Assembly: GCA_024103275.1 (NCBI GenBank)
Contig: JAGFIV010000001.1
Span: forward strand, 1 to 41,670
DNA length: 41,670 nucleotides
Direction of reading: 5' to 3'
Origin: Flavobacteriales bacterium
Lineage (GTDB): Bacteria > Bacteroidota > Bacteroidia > Flavobacteriales_F > PHOS-HE28
Below the pieces are notes generated by a model. It had not been told where the DNA came from, did not search any database, and saw only the letters and a list, made by a program, of their open reading frames with translations. The position numbers and the translations under genes were made by a program. This document shows, piece by piece, positions 17,581 to 25,743 of the stretch (the stretch's first letter is position 1; every line of letters begins with the position of its first letter).

Positions 17581-18324
17581 TCAGCCCCGCGGCAAGCGCC
17601 TGCGCAACACCTCGTGCAAGGCGATGCCCCCGGCCACGCTGACGTTGAGCGAGCCGATGGTGCCCACCATCCGTATGCGCACCAGGACATCGGCCAGCCG
17701 CAGGATGTCAGTGGAGATCCCCTTGTCCTCGGCACCCAGCACCAGTACCAGCGGGCCGTCCAAGGCGGCCTCTTCCAGGGTGGTGGTGGCCTTTTCGGTG
17801 AGGGCCGCCACGCGCAGCCCGTGCTGTTGTGCCCGCCGCAGCGCGCCCGCCAATTGGTCAATGCGGCAAACGGGTTTGCGCAGCAGTGCGCCTGCACTGC
17901 TTTTCACGGCATCCGATCCCATGCGGGCGGTCCCCGCCTTGGGCACGATCAGCCCGTGCGCGCCGAAGCATTCGGCACTGCGTGCCAAGGCACCCATGTT
18001 GCGCACGTCCGTCACGCCGTCCAAGGCCACCAACAGGGGGTCTTCCCCCCGGTCGTAGGCCTGTGCGATCACGCCGTCAAGGTCCTGGACCGGCACCTGG
18101 CTGATGAAGGCCACCACCCCTTGGTGCGCGGATGCGGTGAGCTTGTCCAGCTTTTCGGCCGGCACCGGCTGCCAGGGCACGCCCTTGTCGCGCGCTAGTT
18201 GCTTGAGTTCGCGCAGCCCTTCGCCACCCGCATCCCGGCGGATCAGCAGTTTCTCCACGTGCCGGTCGCTTCGCAGCGCTTCCGCCACCGGGCGTACCCC
18301 ACAGATCAGTTCATCCTTCTGCAT
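17581..18324 (-). CDS. rlmB: 23S rRNA 2'-O-methyltransferase, TrmH/SpoU family (RlmB)
   Basis: A SpoU/TrmH-family (SPOUT, trefoil-knot) methyltransferase of 247 residues, most like RlmB, which methylates the ribose of a guanosine in the 23S rRNA peptidyl-transferase region using S-adenosylmethionine. A substrate-binding N-terminal domain (about 1-75, starting ELICGVRPVAEAL) precedes the catalytic domain. Motif 1 is LDGVTDVRNMGALARSAE, motif 2 is LVLGAEDKGIS and motif 3 is GSLNVSVAGGIALHEVLR. The length is usual for the family. Assignment to RlmB rather than another TrmH-type enzyme rests on the N-terminal domain and size. It lies 49 bases downstream of the GWxTD gene, with a GC-rich hairpin between. 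Confidence 0.88.
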   Translation of the reverse strand: MQKDELICGVRPVAEALRSDRHVEKLLIRRDAGGEGLRELKQLARDKGVPWQPVPAEKLDKLTASAHQGVVAFISQVPVQDLDGVIAQAYDRGEDPLLVALDGVTDVRNMGALARSAECFGAHGLIVPKAGTARMGSDAVKSSAGALLRKPVCRIDQLAGALRRAQQHGLRVAALTEKATTTLEEAALDGPLVLVLGAEDKGISTDILRLADVLVRIRMVGTIGSLNVSVAGGIALHEVLRRRLPRG

Positions 18325-18349
18325 GCGCCTTCAATTGGTTGTGCATCCG

Positions 18350-18368
18350 CCGGGGGGTGGCCCCCCAT
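18350..18368 (-). terminator. GC-rich hairpin after the GWxTD gene
   Basis: GGGGGG (18352-18357) and CCCCCC (18361-18366) pair around a 3-base loop, with CC/GG extending the stem. It begins 6 bases past the GWxTD stop codon on the minus strand. No T-run follows, so it may attenuate or stabilise the transcript rather than stop it fully. Confidence 0.4.
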
Positions 18369-18373
18369 GGGCG

Positions 18374-19654
18374 CTATTGCAGCACCCGCCCGTTTCTCCA
18401 GCTTTCCACGTTCCTGTACCACGCCCCCTTCAACTGGCCGTCGCGTTGCAGCACCAGGTCGTTGTCGCTGAACGGCTCCTGCCGCCGACGGAAGGTGAAG
18501 GCCAGGCTCATCAGGTTGGATTCATCCCCGTAGATCCAGGTCTCGCCCTTGTCATCCTTGCGGATGGTGGTGGGGGTGCCGAAGATGATGTGCACCAGGC
18601 CCCGGTCGGTCTTCCAGCCTTCGGTGTAGCTCGTGAAATACCGGTTGGCGCTCTCCACCCTTCCGTAGTACGCGGCAATGGCGGCCCGGGCACGGTCGCG
18701 GCTGCCCGCCGCATCGAGCCAGAAGCGTTCCACTTCCTTGCGGACATCGGGGGCCGTGGTGATGGCCTCCCATTCCTTGGAACTGGTGATGTAGCGCAGG
18801 GGCGGCAACATCGCTCCCGCCGTGGTGATCCCCGGGTAATTGTCCACGGGCACGAACAGGGTGTACCCTTCCATGGAGGCCGTGTCGGGGCGGAAGTGGT
18901 AAAACCCGAGGGCTGCGGCGGTGAACGTGAAGCGGCCGTCGGCACCGACCTGTACGGTGAACGAGCTGTCGGGGGGAGCGTCCAAGGCGGGTGGCGGGGC
19001 GTTGACGAACACGGGTGCGGGCAATTCCTTCACGGCCGGATAATGGCCCACGGTGAGTGTCCGTCCGGCAAGGCTCTCCGCCTTGATCACCAGCGTGGTG
19101 CCCGGCCGCACATGGTCCGTGAACCAGGGCAGGTTGCCGGGTGCCATGGGCAGGAAGGCCTGTGCAAGACCGGATGGCCCAGGTTCCACCCGCAGGATCA
19201 CGGTGCTTTGGGCATCCCTGTTCAGGTCGTGCGCGGTCAGCCGTACCACCAAGGGGCGGCCATCCCGAAGCCTCAACGGCATGCTGCCGATCAGTTCCTT
19301 GTCCTCATCCGGCTTCATGCTTTGGTCCTTGATGGACGTGCTTGCACTGTCCAGCAATTGCTTCGAACCCAGGCCGGGGAGTGATTCATAGCCCATCATC
19401 ACACGTGCGGCGTACGGCCCGCCGCCACCGGTTCCCTTGTACAGCAGGTCCGCGGTGCGCAGCTTGTAAAAGATCACGGCATGGTCCGCTGAGGTCCGGT
19501 AGATGCGGGCTTCCAGCCTGATGTTGGCGGCACCCCTCCCGTACAAGTACGCGAAGTTGTCATTGGATGCCAGGGGTACGTAGCCGCCGCAACCGCCCAA
19601 GAGCAGGATGAGCGTCAGCGCCGCGAGCGGACGGGATGTGGTCCGGCCGGTCAT
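18374..19654 (-). CDS. GWxTD domain lipoprotein
   Basis: A 426-residue predicted lipoprotein with the GWxTD domain, a conserved domain of unknown function common in Bacteroidota. The signal peptide ends in the lipobox LLGGC (Cys22). The middle region (about 40-290) looks like beta-sandwich modules. The naming motif GWKTD lies near residues 344-348, followed by DRGLVHIIFGTPTTIRK and a helical C-terminus. The ATG at 19654 is chosen because it gives the lipoprotein signal and because it overlaps the rmuC stop by 4 bases (ATGA). The function is unknown. Its coupling to rmuC looks like operon packing rather than a shared pathway. Confidence 0.85.
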   Translation of the reverse strand: MTGRTTSRPLAALTLILLLGGCGGYVPLASNDNFAYLYGRGAANIRLEARIYRTSADHAVIFYKLRTADLLYKGTGGGGPYAARVMMGYESLPGLGSKQLLDSASTSIKDQSMKPDEDKELIGSMPLRLRDGRPLVVRLTAHDLNRDAQSTVILRVEPGPSGLAQAFLPMAPGNLPWFTDHVRPGTTLVIKAESLAGRTLTVGHYPAVKELPAPVFVNAPPPALDAPPDSSFTVQVGADGRFTFTAAALGFYHFRPDTASMEGYTLFVPVDNYPGITTAGAMLPPLRYITSSKEWEAITTAPDVRKEVERFWLDAAGSRDRARAAIAAYYGRVESANRYFTSYTEGWKTDRGLVHIIFGTPTTIRKDDKGETWIYGDESNLMSLAFTFRRRQEPFSDNDLVLQRDGQLKGAWYRNVESWRNGRVLQ

Positions 19655-20970
19655 GTGTCCTGGTGTTGTTCCTTGGCCCGCTCCAGCAGCTTCGGATGCA
19701 GGCTCTTGCCCGTTTTCGCCCCGAGCTCCTTGATCATTTCCACCTGCCGCACCAGGTTGCCCGGTCCTTCGGCCAGCTTTCCCAAAGCCTTCTCGTAATT
19801 GTCCCGGGCATCGTTCACCGACTTGCCGATCCGCCCCAGGTCTTCCGTGAAGCCGACGAACTTTTCGTACAGCTTGCCGGCGCGGTCCGCGATTTCCATG
19901 TGGTTCCGGCGCACCTGCTCGTTCCGCCACAAGCCATGCACGGTGCGCAGGGTGGCCATCAACGTGCTGTGGGTCACCATCACCACCTGGCGGTCGTATG
20001 CCTCCTGGAAGATCCCCGGTCGTTCGCGCAGCGCCAGCAGGAAGGCCGGCTCGATGGGCACGAACATCAGCACGAAGTCCACGCTGGCCAGGCCATGGAG
20101 CTTGGGGTAGTTCTTTTCCGAAAGGCCTTTGGCATGGGTGCGCATGCTCTCCACATGCTGGCGCAGCAAGCGTTGGCGTTCGGTGTCGTCCGTGGCCGAG
20201 CAATACTGCTCATAGTGTACCAGGGAGACCTTGGAGTCGATGACCAGATGCTTGTTTTCCGGCAGATGGATCACGGCATCAGGCCGCAGGCGGGTACCGT
20301 CGGCCTGCGTGGTGCTCTCCTGCATGGTGTATTCCTGCCCCTTCACCAGCCCGGAATCCTCCAGCAGTTTGTCCAGGATCATTTCGCCCCAGGCCCCTTG
20401 GCTTTGCCGGTCGCCCTTCAAGGCTTTGGTCAGGTTGTCCGCGTCCTGGCTCAGTTGCTGGTTCTGCTTCACCAGTTCGCCGATCTCCTTTTTCAGGGCG
20501 AAGCGCTCCCGCCCTTCCTTGTCGTAGGCCTCGTTCACCTGTTTCTGGAATTCAACGATCCGTTCCTTGAACGGGTCCAGCAGCAGCTTCAGCTTATCCT
20601 CCTGGCGGTCCGCCAGCTGCTTGCCTTTTTCCTCCACCACCGCATCGGCGATCTGCTTGAACTGCACGGTCATGCGCTCGTTCAACGCCTCGATCTCCGC
20701 TCGCTGCGTCACCAGCTTTTCTTCCAGGTCCTGGTTGCGTTGGCGCTCCTGGCCCAGGGAATTGTTCAACGCGTTCAGGTCCTTGTTCAACGCCATCATG
20801 CGCTGGTCGCGGTCGGCCACTTGCCGCCCCAGTTCCTGCCGCTCGGTTTCGCGCTCCTGCTGCATGTGCTTGAGCATCTCCAGCCCGCGGCCCCTATGCC
20901 AATAGGCCATGGCCAAGGCCCCCGCGATCACGCCGGCCAACAGGCCCAACAACAGGCTCATCCACTCCAT
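19651..20970 (-). CDS. rmuC: DNA recombination protein RmuC
   Basis: RmuC-family protein of 439 residues. In E. coli the family limits recombination at inverted repeats, and its C-terminal part is related to nucleases. An N-terminal membrane anchor (about residues 4-23) is followed by a long coiled coil (about 30-200, dense in Glu, Gln and Arg). The RmuC domain (about 200-400) contains GAWGEMILDKLLEDSGL, RLRPDAVIHLPENKHLVIDSK and FVPIEPAFLLAL, all hallmark blocks. The ATG at 20970 starts the anchor helix directly, and a -7-like box lies 4 bases upstream. The upstream in-frame extension to 21231 is antisense to the L,D-transpeptidase gene and is not used. Confidence 0.93.
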   Translation of the reverse strand: MEWMSLLLGLLAGVIAGALAMAYWHRGRGLEMLKHMQQERETERQELGRQVADRDQRMMALNKDLNALNNSLGQERQRNQDLEEKLVTQRAEIEALNERMTVQFKQIADAVVEEKGKQLADRQEDKLKLLLDPFKERIVEFQKQVNEAYDKEGRERFALKKEIGELVKQNQQLSQDADNLTKALKGDRQSQGAWGEMILDKLLEDSGLVKGQEYTMQESTTQADGTRLRPDAVIHLPENKHLVIDSKVSLVHYEQYCSATDDTERQRLLRQHVESMRTHAKGLSEKNYPKLHGLASVDFVLMFVPIEPAFLLALRERPGIFQEAYDRQVVMVTHSTLMATLRTVHGLWRNEQVRRNHMEIADRAGKLYEKFVGFTEDLGRIGKSVNDARDNYEKALGKLAEGPGNLVRQVEMIKELGAKTGKSLHPKLLERAKEQHQDT

Positions 20971-20987
20971 GCCGCTAAGGTAGCGGC
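20971..20987 (-). promoter_or_regulatory. -7-like box within a 7-bp inverted repeat before rmuC
   Basis: On the minus strand TACCTTAG (20982-20975) differs from the consensus TAnnTTTG at one base and ends 4 bases before the rmuC ATG. It is nested in a perfect inverted repeat, GCCGCTA (20971-20977) with TAGCGGC (20981-20987). The repeat could be an operator or fold as a hairpin at the start codon. Confidence 0.4.
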
Positions 20988-21026
20988 CAATGGGCCCATG
21001 GCCGCAACCACCGGGGCGTGTTGCGG

Positions 21027-21662
21027 TCAGTTGTCCAGGATCACCACCAAGGTGCCCATGGGCACGCGGCCGTACAGGTCGATGACATCGCGATCGCGCA
21101 TCCGGATGCATCCATGGGAGCTGGGCGTGCCGATGGAGGCTTCCTCCGCGGTCCCGTGGATGTAAATGCCGCGCTCCATGCTGTCCACGCCGCCCCCGGC
21201 GTTGATGCCGGGCTCGAGGCCTTGCAACCAAAGGATGCGCGAGGTGATCAGGTCGCCTTCGCCCTCGCCCGGGTTGGCCACCTGGCCGGTGAAGATGCGG
21301 TGCTTGAAGATGCCGTATGGCGGAACCCCGTCACCGAACTTCTTCACCACGCGGTGCAATCCCACGGGGGTACGCTCGCTGTGTTGCCGGCCCCCGAGGC
21401 CGTTGCGCGCGGTGCTGACCACGTATTCCGCTTCCATCTCCCGGTCCACCACCAGGTACATGCGCTGGCTGCGCACCGAGACATAGAGCACGATCCCCTC
21501 CGATGGGGCGGCCGGATAGCGGGCTTCCATCCATTCCAGGAGAAAGTCGGCCAGGACCTGCTTGCGTGCCGGCCGGGCAAGCGCCAGGTCATCGGCTTGT
21601 GCGTGGCCCGCCGTGGCGAGGAGGAGCAATACGGCAGACAAGCCGTGCCTTAGTTGCAGCAT
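21027..21662 (-). CDS. L,D-transpeptidase (YkuD/ErfK family)
   Basis: A 211-residue exported L,D-transpeptidase that would form 3-3 cross-links in peptidoglycan or attach proteins to it, working in the periplasm. A signal peptide (about 1-22, ending GHAQA) is followed by the YkuD domain (about 55-205). The catalytic signature runs IYIHGT, then IGTPSSHGCIRM, with the active-site Cys185 and His183. The segment SVRSQRMYLVVDREM is the usual first strand pair of the domain. It is a single-domain form without LysM or binding repeats. It stands between the BamA-like gene (129 bases upstream) and rmuC (56 bases downstream), all in one direction. Confidence 0.92.
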   Translation of the reverse strand: MLQLRHGLSAVLLLLATAGHAQADDLALARPARKQVLADFLLEWMEARYPAAPSEGIVLYVSVRSQRMYLVVDREMEAEYVVSTARNGLGGRQHSERTPVGLHRVVKKFGDGVPPYGIFKHRIFTGQVANPGEGEGDLITSRILWLQGLEPGINAGGGVDSMERGIYIHGTAEEASIGTPSSHGCIRMRDRDVIDLYGRVPMGTLVVILDN

Positions 21663-21676
21663 CGGGCATGCAATAC

Positions 21677-21688
21677 GGCCCTAGGGCC
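21677..21688. other. 12-bp perfect palindrome
   Basis: GGCCCTAGGGCC lies in the 129-base gap between the BamA-like and L,D-transpeptidase genes, 15 bases from the transpeptidase start codon. It is fully self-complementary and could be an operator for the transpeptidase. No other support is visible. Confidence 0.25.
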
Positions 21689-21791
21689 CGAAGGTTCCAT
21701 GCCGAAAGCTGCGCGCCGGGCCACGGCACATTTCCCTGTCGCAGGTCCTTTTTTCAACAGCACCCGGTGACCGGACGGCGGCGGGCCGTGC

Positions 21792-23486
21792 TCAGAACAG
21801 GCTGGAGAAGCCGAAATGCACCTTGCCGTTCCGCAGTTCAATGGGGTTGTTGAACTGCCTGCCCAAGGCATAGCTGATGGCGAAGATGCCGGCCTTGGTC
21901 TCGAAGCTGGTGCCCACGCCGAACCCGATCGGGGTGTCCGTCAGCAATTGCGTGCGGCTCCGGTCTTCCCACCAGCCTTGGTCCACGAAGACGAACAGGT
22001 TGCTGTTCTCCTCGAAGAGGAAGCGGTATTCCACGGTGCCCACCGCGAATGAGGATGCATAAATGGAGGCCTCGTCCGCCCCGCGCATGTCATGGATGCC
22101 GCCGATGCGGAACAATTCGTTGGCATAGAGCCGATCGTTCACCATGGTGCCGCCTTGCCCGCCCAGCTTGAGGGTGCCGCGCCTTCCCAGCGGAACATGC
22201 CACGCGGCCTGGCCGTTCAGCTCGTATTGGATGCTTCGTGTTTCCGTGGATACGGTGTCGCTGATCAAGGCTGTGGTGCTTCGCTTCCGGCCCACGGAAC
22301 CCTCCAGGTCCAGGCCCAGGCCTTGGCGCGGGTTGAATTGGTAGTCATACCGGATCCTGTGCAGGCCCAGGCCGTAGGACGTGAGCTTGACATCCCCCAG
22401 GCCGGGCAACGGGACCATCTGCTGGCCCAGCCGCCGGCTGGATTTGCTGTTCACGAAGGCCTGCACCTTGTCGCCCCGTCCCAGCAGGTATTCCAGGGCC
22501 CCGCGGGCGGTCACCTGCAGGAAGGTGGTGTCCTGCTTGAAAAGCTTCAGGCTAAGGTCGGTGCCGAAGGGCGTGTTGAACACATACGGGTAGTTGAGGC
22601 CCGCCTTCAGGTCCTGGGTACGGTCCTGCAGGCTGCGCCACGCCAAGGAGATGGCCTCGCCGCGGTGCAGGGCATTGCGCAACTTCAGGTCGAGGTCGCC
22701 GGTGAAGTACAGCTTGCCGGTCCCGGGGTCCTGGGCCAAGCCGAGGATGCCGTTGAACAGGCTGGCCCGCTTGGCATCAAGGAAGAGGTAGAGCTTCGTC
22801 TCCTCAGGGCTGAAAAGCAGGTATGCGGGATGGCGGGTGGAGAGGAAAGGGAGTTCGCGCGTGCGGTTGTCCACCTGCCGTACCAGGGATTCGTTGTAGG
22901 CATCGCCGCGTGCAATGCCGATGTATGCCTGCAGGTAGCGGGGGCTGATCCGCGCGGTGCCGCGCACCACCACGCTGTCGAACTTCACGAAGCGCCCCCG
23001 GTCCATGCGGACCGCGGCGGTGAGGCCGTCCCCATCGGCGCGGATGCTGTCCAACCCCACCCATGCGAAGGGGAACCCGTTGTTCTCGCATTGTGCCAGC
23101 AGGCCGTCGAAGAGCCGTGCCATTTGGTGCGGCGTGATGGGCCGGTCCCGGTACAGGCGTTCACGGAACCCGCTTGCACTGGCGATCTCCGGGGGTACGT
23201 TGCCGGCGCCCAAGCGCGCCCACCGGTACTGTGCACCCAGGTGGAATATGCAACGGACGGTGTCCTTGCCGGCCACGCAGCTGTCGCACGAGGCGGCCAG
23301 ATGGCCCTGGGCGATCATCTCGTTCCGCAGCATGAGCACCCGCTGGGCCACCTCCGCGGAATCCAGCTTGAAGGGGCCGGCCCATTTGCGGGGCACCGCC
23401 GTGTCCGCCTGAACCACCAGCACGCGCTGTTGGGCCGCGAGGCAGAGGGTGGCCAGCAGGGCGTACGCGAACAAGGGGAACCGCAT
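21792..23486 (-). CDS. BamA/TamA-like outer-membrane protein
   Basis: A 564-residue outer-membrane protein of the Omp85/D15 type, expected to help insert proteins or lipids into the outer membrane. A signal peptide (about 1-18, MRFPLFAYALLATLCLA) is followed by POTRA-like modules (about 20-210), including a typical VVVRGTARISPRYLQAYIGI block. A 16-strand barrel-like region follows (about 220-564). The D15 signature near the end reads NELFRIGGIHDMRGADE, where the RG follows the family's loop-6 motif position. The C-terminus is FSSLF, ending in the aromatic expected of a last strand. The start at 23486 overlaps the ung stop by one base (TGATG). It is shorter than core BamA and more likely a TamA-like or lineage-specific paralogue. 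Confidence 0.8.
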   Translation of the reverse strand: MRFPLFAYALLATLCLAAQQRVLVVQADTAVPRKWAGPFKLDSAEVAQRVLMLRNEMIAQGHLAASCDSCVAGKDTVRCIFHLGAQYRWARLGAGNVPPEIASASGFRERLYRDRPITPHQMARLFDGLLAQCENNGFPFAWVGLDSIRADGDGLTAAVRMDRGRFVKFDSVVVRGTARISPRYLQAYIGIARGDAYNESLVRQVDNRTRELPFLSTRHPAYLLFSPEETKLYLFLDAKRASLFNGILGLAQDPGTGKLYFTGDLDLKLRNALHRGEAISLAWRSLQDRTQDLKAGLNYPYVFNTPFGTDLSLKLFKQDTTFLQVTARGALEYLLGRGDKVQAFVNSKSSRRLGQQMVPLPGLGDVKLTSYGLGLHRIRYDYQFNPRQGLGLDLEGSVGRKRSTTALISDTVSTETRSIQYELNGQAAWHVPLGRRGTLKLGGQGGTMVNDRLYANELFRIGGIHDMRGADEASIYASSFAVGTVEYRFLFEENSNLFVFVDQGWWEDRSRTQLLTDTPIGFGVGTSFETKAGIFAISYALGRQFNNPIELRNGKVHFGFSSLF

Positions 23487-24187
23487 CAAAGGGTCCAGTT
23501 GATGGGCGCCCTTCCTTGGGCCTGCAAGATCTCGTTCACCTTGCTGAAGTGGCCGCATCCCAGGAATCCCCGGTGGGCCGACAAGGGCGAAGGGTGGGGG
23601 GCCTTGAGGATGTAGTGCCTTGCCGCGTCGATCAGGGTCTCCTTGGCCTGGGCATGGCTTCCCCACAGCAGGAAGATCAGCCCGTCGCGCTCTTTGGAAA
23701 GAGCGCTGATGGCCGCATCGGTGAACCGTTCCCAGCCGTGTCCGCGGTGGGATCCCGGCTGCCCCGCGCGCACGGTGAGCGTGGCATTGAGCAGCAACAC
23801 CCCCTGTGCCGCCCACGGCGTAAGGTCGCCGCCGAACGGGGTGAACGGCCCGATGTCGCGCTGCACCTCCTTGATGATGTTCTGCAGCGACGGGGGCGGC
23901 GGCACCCCATGGGGCACCGAGAAGCTCAGGCCGTGGGCCTGGCCCGGCCCGTGGTAGGGGTCCTGGCCCAGGATCACCACCCGCACCGCATCAAAAGGCG
24001 TCACCTGGAAGGCGCGTAGAATGTCCCGTCCCCTGGGGTAAATGGTGTAATGGGCGCGTTCCTCCACCAGGAAGTCCTTCAACTCCTTGAAGTAAGGGGC
24101 GGCGAACTCGGCCGCCAAGCGGTGCGCCCACCCGGGGTCGATGTCCGGCATGCGTACGGATCCATGGGAAATGGCGTTGTTGCTCAT
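23486..24187 (-). CDS. ung: uracil-DNA glycosylase
   Basis: Family 1 uracil-DNA glycosylase of 233 residues, which removes uracil from DNA as the first step of base-excision repair. The water-activating motif GQDPYHGPGQAHGLSFSV holds the catalytic Asp76. The C-terminal loop HPSPLSAHRGFLGCGHFS carries the second catalytic histidine, and LLLNATLTVRAG is the uracil-binding block with Asn. Length and motif spacing are normal. The gene starts the long minus-strand run and is divergent from the small lipoprotein gene at 24285, sharing a 97-base intergenic region. Confidence 0.97.
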   Translation of the reverse strand: MSNNAISHGSVRMPDIDPGWAHRLAAEFAAPYFKELKDFLVEERAHYTIYPRGRDILRAFQVTPFDAVRVVILGQDPYHGPGQAHGLSFSVPHGVPPPPSLQNIIKEVQRDIGPFTPFGGDLTPWAAQGVLLLNATLTVRAGQPGSHRGHGWERFTDAAISALSKERDGLIFLLWGSHAQAKETLIDAARHYILKAPHPSPLSAHRGFLGCGHFSKVNEILQAQGRAPINWTL

Positions 24188-24249
24188 GGGACTACCGCAT
24201 TCACCAAGGCGATGTTGAAACTTTTTCGCCGCAAGAAAGGTAATAGGGC

Positions 24250-24257
24250 TAGCTTTG
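24250..24257 (+). promoter_or_regulatory. -7 promoter box TAGCTTTG
   Basis: TAGCTTTG matches the Bacteroidota consensus TAnnTTTG exactly and ends 27 bases before the ATG of the 42-residue lipoprotein. The spacing fits a short untranslated leader. No -33 element stands out. Confidence 0.55.
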
Positions 24258-24284
24258 GGAGATCAATCCAGCACACAGGCAACG

Positions 24285-24413
24285 ATGAAAAAGGTCTTTA
24301 AGGTATTCGCGATCGTGGCAGTGGCGAGCTTGCTCTTCAGTGCCTGCAAGAGTGTGCACTCCTGCCCGGCCTATAGCAAGGTGGTGAAGCCCTCCGCGGA
24401 ACAGGCGAGCTGA
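24285..24413 (+). CDS. 42-residue lipoprotein
   Basis: A very small gene bounded by a -7 box (24250-24257) and a hairpin terminator (24436-24458). The product starts MKKVFKVFAIVAVASLLFSAC, a textbook lipoprotein signal with lipobox LFSAC (Cys21), leaving a mature peptide of about 22 residues that contains HSCPAYSK. Short lipoproteins with a CPAY-type core occur widely in Bacteroidota, but I know of no assigned function. The signal, the promoter and the terminator together make this a real gene despite its size. Confidence 0.75.
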   Translation: MKKVFKVFAIVAVASLLFSACKSVHSCPAYSKVVKPSAEQAS

Positions 24414-24435
24414 GAAGACATACGGTCCCCCATGG

Positions 24436-24458
24436 AAGCCCGGGCATGCCCCGGGCTT
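24436..24458. terminator. bidirectional hairpin terminator
   Basis: AAGCCCGGG (24436-24444) and CCCGGGCTT (24450-24458) form a perfect 9-bp stem with a 5-base loop. It lies between the convergent stops of the small lipoprotein (24413) and the OsmC gene (24476). The AA/TT ends give a short U-tract in both directions. Confidence 0.7.
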
Positions 24459-24475
24459 TGCTGTTCCTGGCCCCG

Positions 24476-24883
24476 TCACGTGTAGGTGAATGAAACCTCC
24501 TGCACCAGGCCCGGCGAAAGGCTCATCGCCACCGGGCAGGTGCGGGCCGCATGCTCCAACAGGGCCCGCTGGCGGGCATCAAGCGCGCCGCCGTCCAGCT
24601 CAAAGGCCAGTTCGATGCGCTCCACCCGCCTCGGGTTGGCGGCCATGTGCTTCACCACCCGGGCCTGCAACCCGGCCAAGGTGATGCCGTGGGCGTTGGC
24701 GGCGATGCCCATCAGGGTCATCATGCAGCAGGCCAGGGACGTGCTCATCAGGTCCGTGGGCGAAAAGGCCTCGCCCTTGCCGTGGTTGTCCATCGGTGCA
24801 TCGGTGATGATCTTCTCCCCGCTGCGGACATGGACGGCCTCGGTGCGCAGCCCGCCGAGATACTTGACATGTGCGGTATCCAT
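24476..24883 (-). CDS. OsmC family peroxiredoxin-like protein
   Basis: A 135-residue OsmC/Ohr-fold protein, likely a cytoplasmic thiol-dependent peroxidase acting on organic hydroperoxides. The two family cysteines are visible: one in the helix SLACCMMTLMG and one in ARTCPVAMSL. The block GEAFSPTDLMSTSL is the usual approach to the first cysteine. Overall it is nearer the YhfA-like OsmC group than Ohr. The ATG at 24883 is chosen over a GTG at 24901 because it is ATG and aligns with the usual short N-terminus. It converges on the small lipoprotein gene. Confidence 0.9.
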   Translation of the reverse strand: MDTAHVKYLGGLRTEAVHVRSGEKIITDAPMDNHGKGEAFSPTDLMSTSLACCMMTLMGIAANAHGITLAGLQARVVKHMAANPRRVERIELAFELDGGALDARQRALLEHAARTCPVAMSLSPGLVQEVSFTYT

Positions 24884-24960
24884 GCCGCGAAGGAACACCA
24901 CGCAGGCGGAACGCCGGTCCGTCCTTCCAAGGGGGGCGGTGGGCGCGGGGGCATCCTGCG

Positions 24961-24968
24961 TAACTTTG
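24961..24968 (+). promoter_or_regulatory. -7 promoter box TAACTTTG
   Basis: TAACTTTG matches TAnnTTTG exactly and ends 13 bases before the ATG at 24982. A transcript starting about 5-7 bases after the box would have a leader of only a few bases. Confidence 0.55.
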
Positions 24969-24981
24969 GGGACCTTCCGCC

Positions 24982-25743
24982 ATGTTGCGCGTGCTTCTTC
25001 CCGTCGCGGCCCTGGCCGTATGCCCGTTTGCCCGTGCCCAGGTGCAGCAAAGCGTCTATGATGACCCGTCGCGCACGCTGTACACCCATGAGATGTCCGG
25101 CGGCCCCATGTTGCATGCCCACGGATGGGGCATCACCTTCCAGTACGGGAAGTACGTCACCGCCAAGGACCGGCACATGTTCGGGATCGACATCGTGTCG
25201 ATGAAGCACCCCAAGGAGATCAAGAGCTTCAACCCCAACTACCAGGATGCCCGCGGCTATTTCTATGGCAAGCTGAACAGCATGCTGGTGGTGCGCCCCA
25301 CCTACGGGCGCAAGCACCGGATCTCGGAGAAGGTCCGCAAGAGCGGCGTGGAGGTGAATTATGTCTGGGGCATCGGCCCGTCGCTGGGCCTGCTCAAGCC
25401 GGTCTACCTGCAGATCGGGGAGCCCAGCTTCCCGTACCAATACATCATCACCGAACGCTACGACCCGGCGAAGCATTTCGCGGACAACATTTTCGGCCGC
25501 GCCTCCTGGTTCAAGGGCCTGGGCGAGATGCGGCTCTATCCGGGCGCTTTCGCTCGTTTCGCCTTCAATTTTGAATATGCCGGCACCAACACGGGCATCA
25601 AGGCCCTGGAGGTGGGGATCACCCTGGATGCTTACGGCGAACGGCTGCCGCAGATGGCGGTGTTGGAGGGGGAGGACTACAACAACCAGTTCTTCCCGGG
25701 CTTTTATTTGACCATGCATTTTGGAGGAAAGTCGATCCGATGA
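24982..25743 (+). CDS. exported outer-membrane beta-barrel-like protein
   Basis: A 253-residue exported protein of unknown function. The signal peptide (about 1-19) ends FARAQ. The rest alternates beta-strands with aromatic girdles ([37 protein letters not shown] near the C-terminus), as in small Bacteroidota outer-membrane barrels. No catalytic motif is seen. Its stop overlaps the lipA start as ATGA, so the two are translationally coupled; this is probably operon packing, since lipoate synthesis is cytoplasmic. A -7 box lies 13 bases before the start. Confidence 0.8.
   Translation: MLRVLLPVAALAVCPFARAQVQQSVYDDPSRTLYTHEMSGGPMLHAHGWGITFQYGKYVTAKDRHMFGIDIVSMKHPKEIKSFNPNYQDARGYFYGKLNSMLVVRPTYGRKHRISEKVRKSGVEVNYVWGIGPSLGLLKPVYLQIGEPSFPYQYIITERYDPAKHFADNIFGRASWFKGLGEMRLYPGAFARFAFNFEYAGTNTGIKALEVGITLDAYGERLPQMAVLEGEDYNNQFFPGFYLTMHFGGKSIR

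Noticed and set aside
19655..20203. N-terminal extension of the GWxTD protein through rmuC
   Set aside because: It runs in another frame of rmuC; the ATG at 19654 gives a lipoprotein signal and an ATGA overlap with the rmuC stop.
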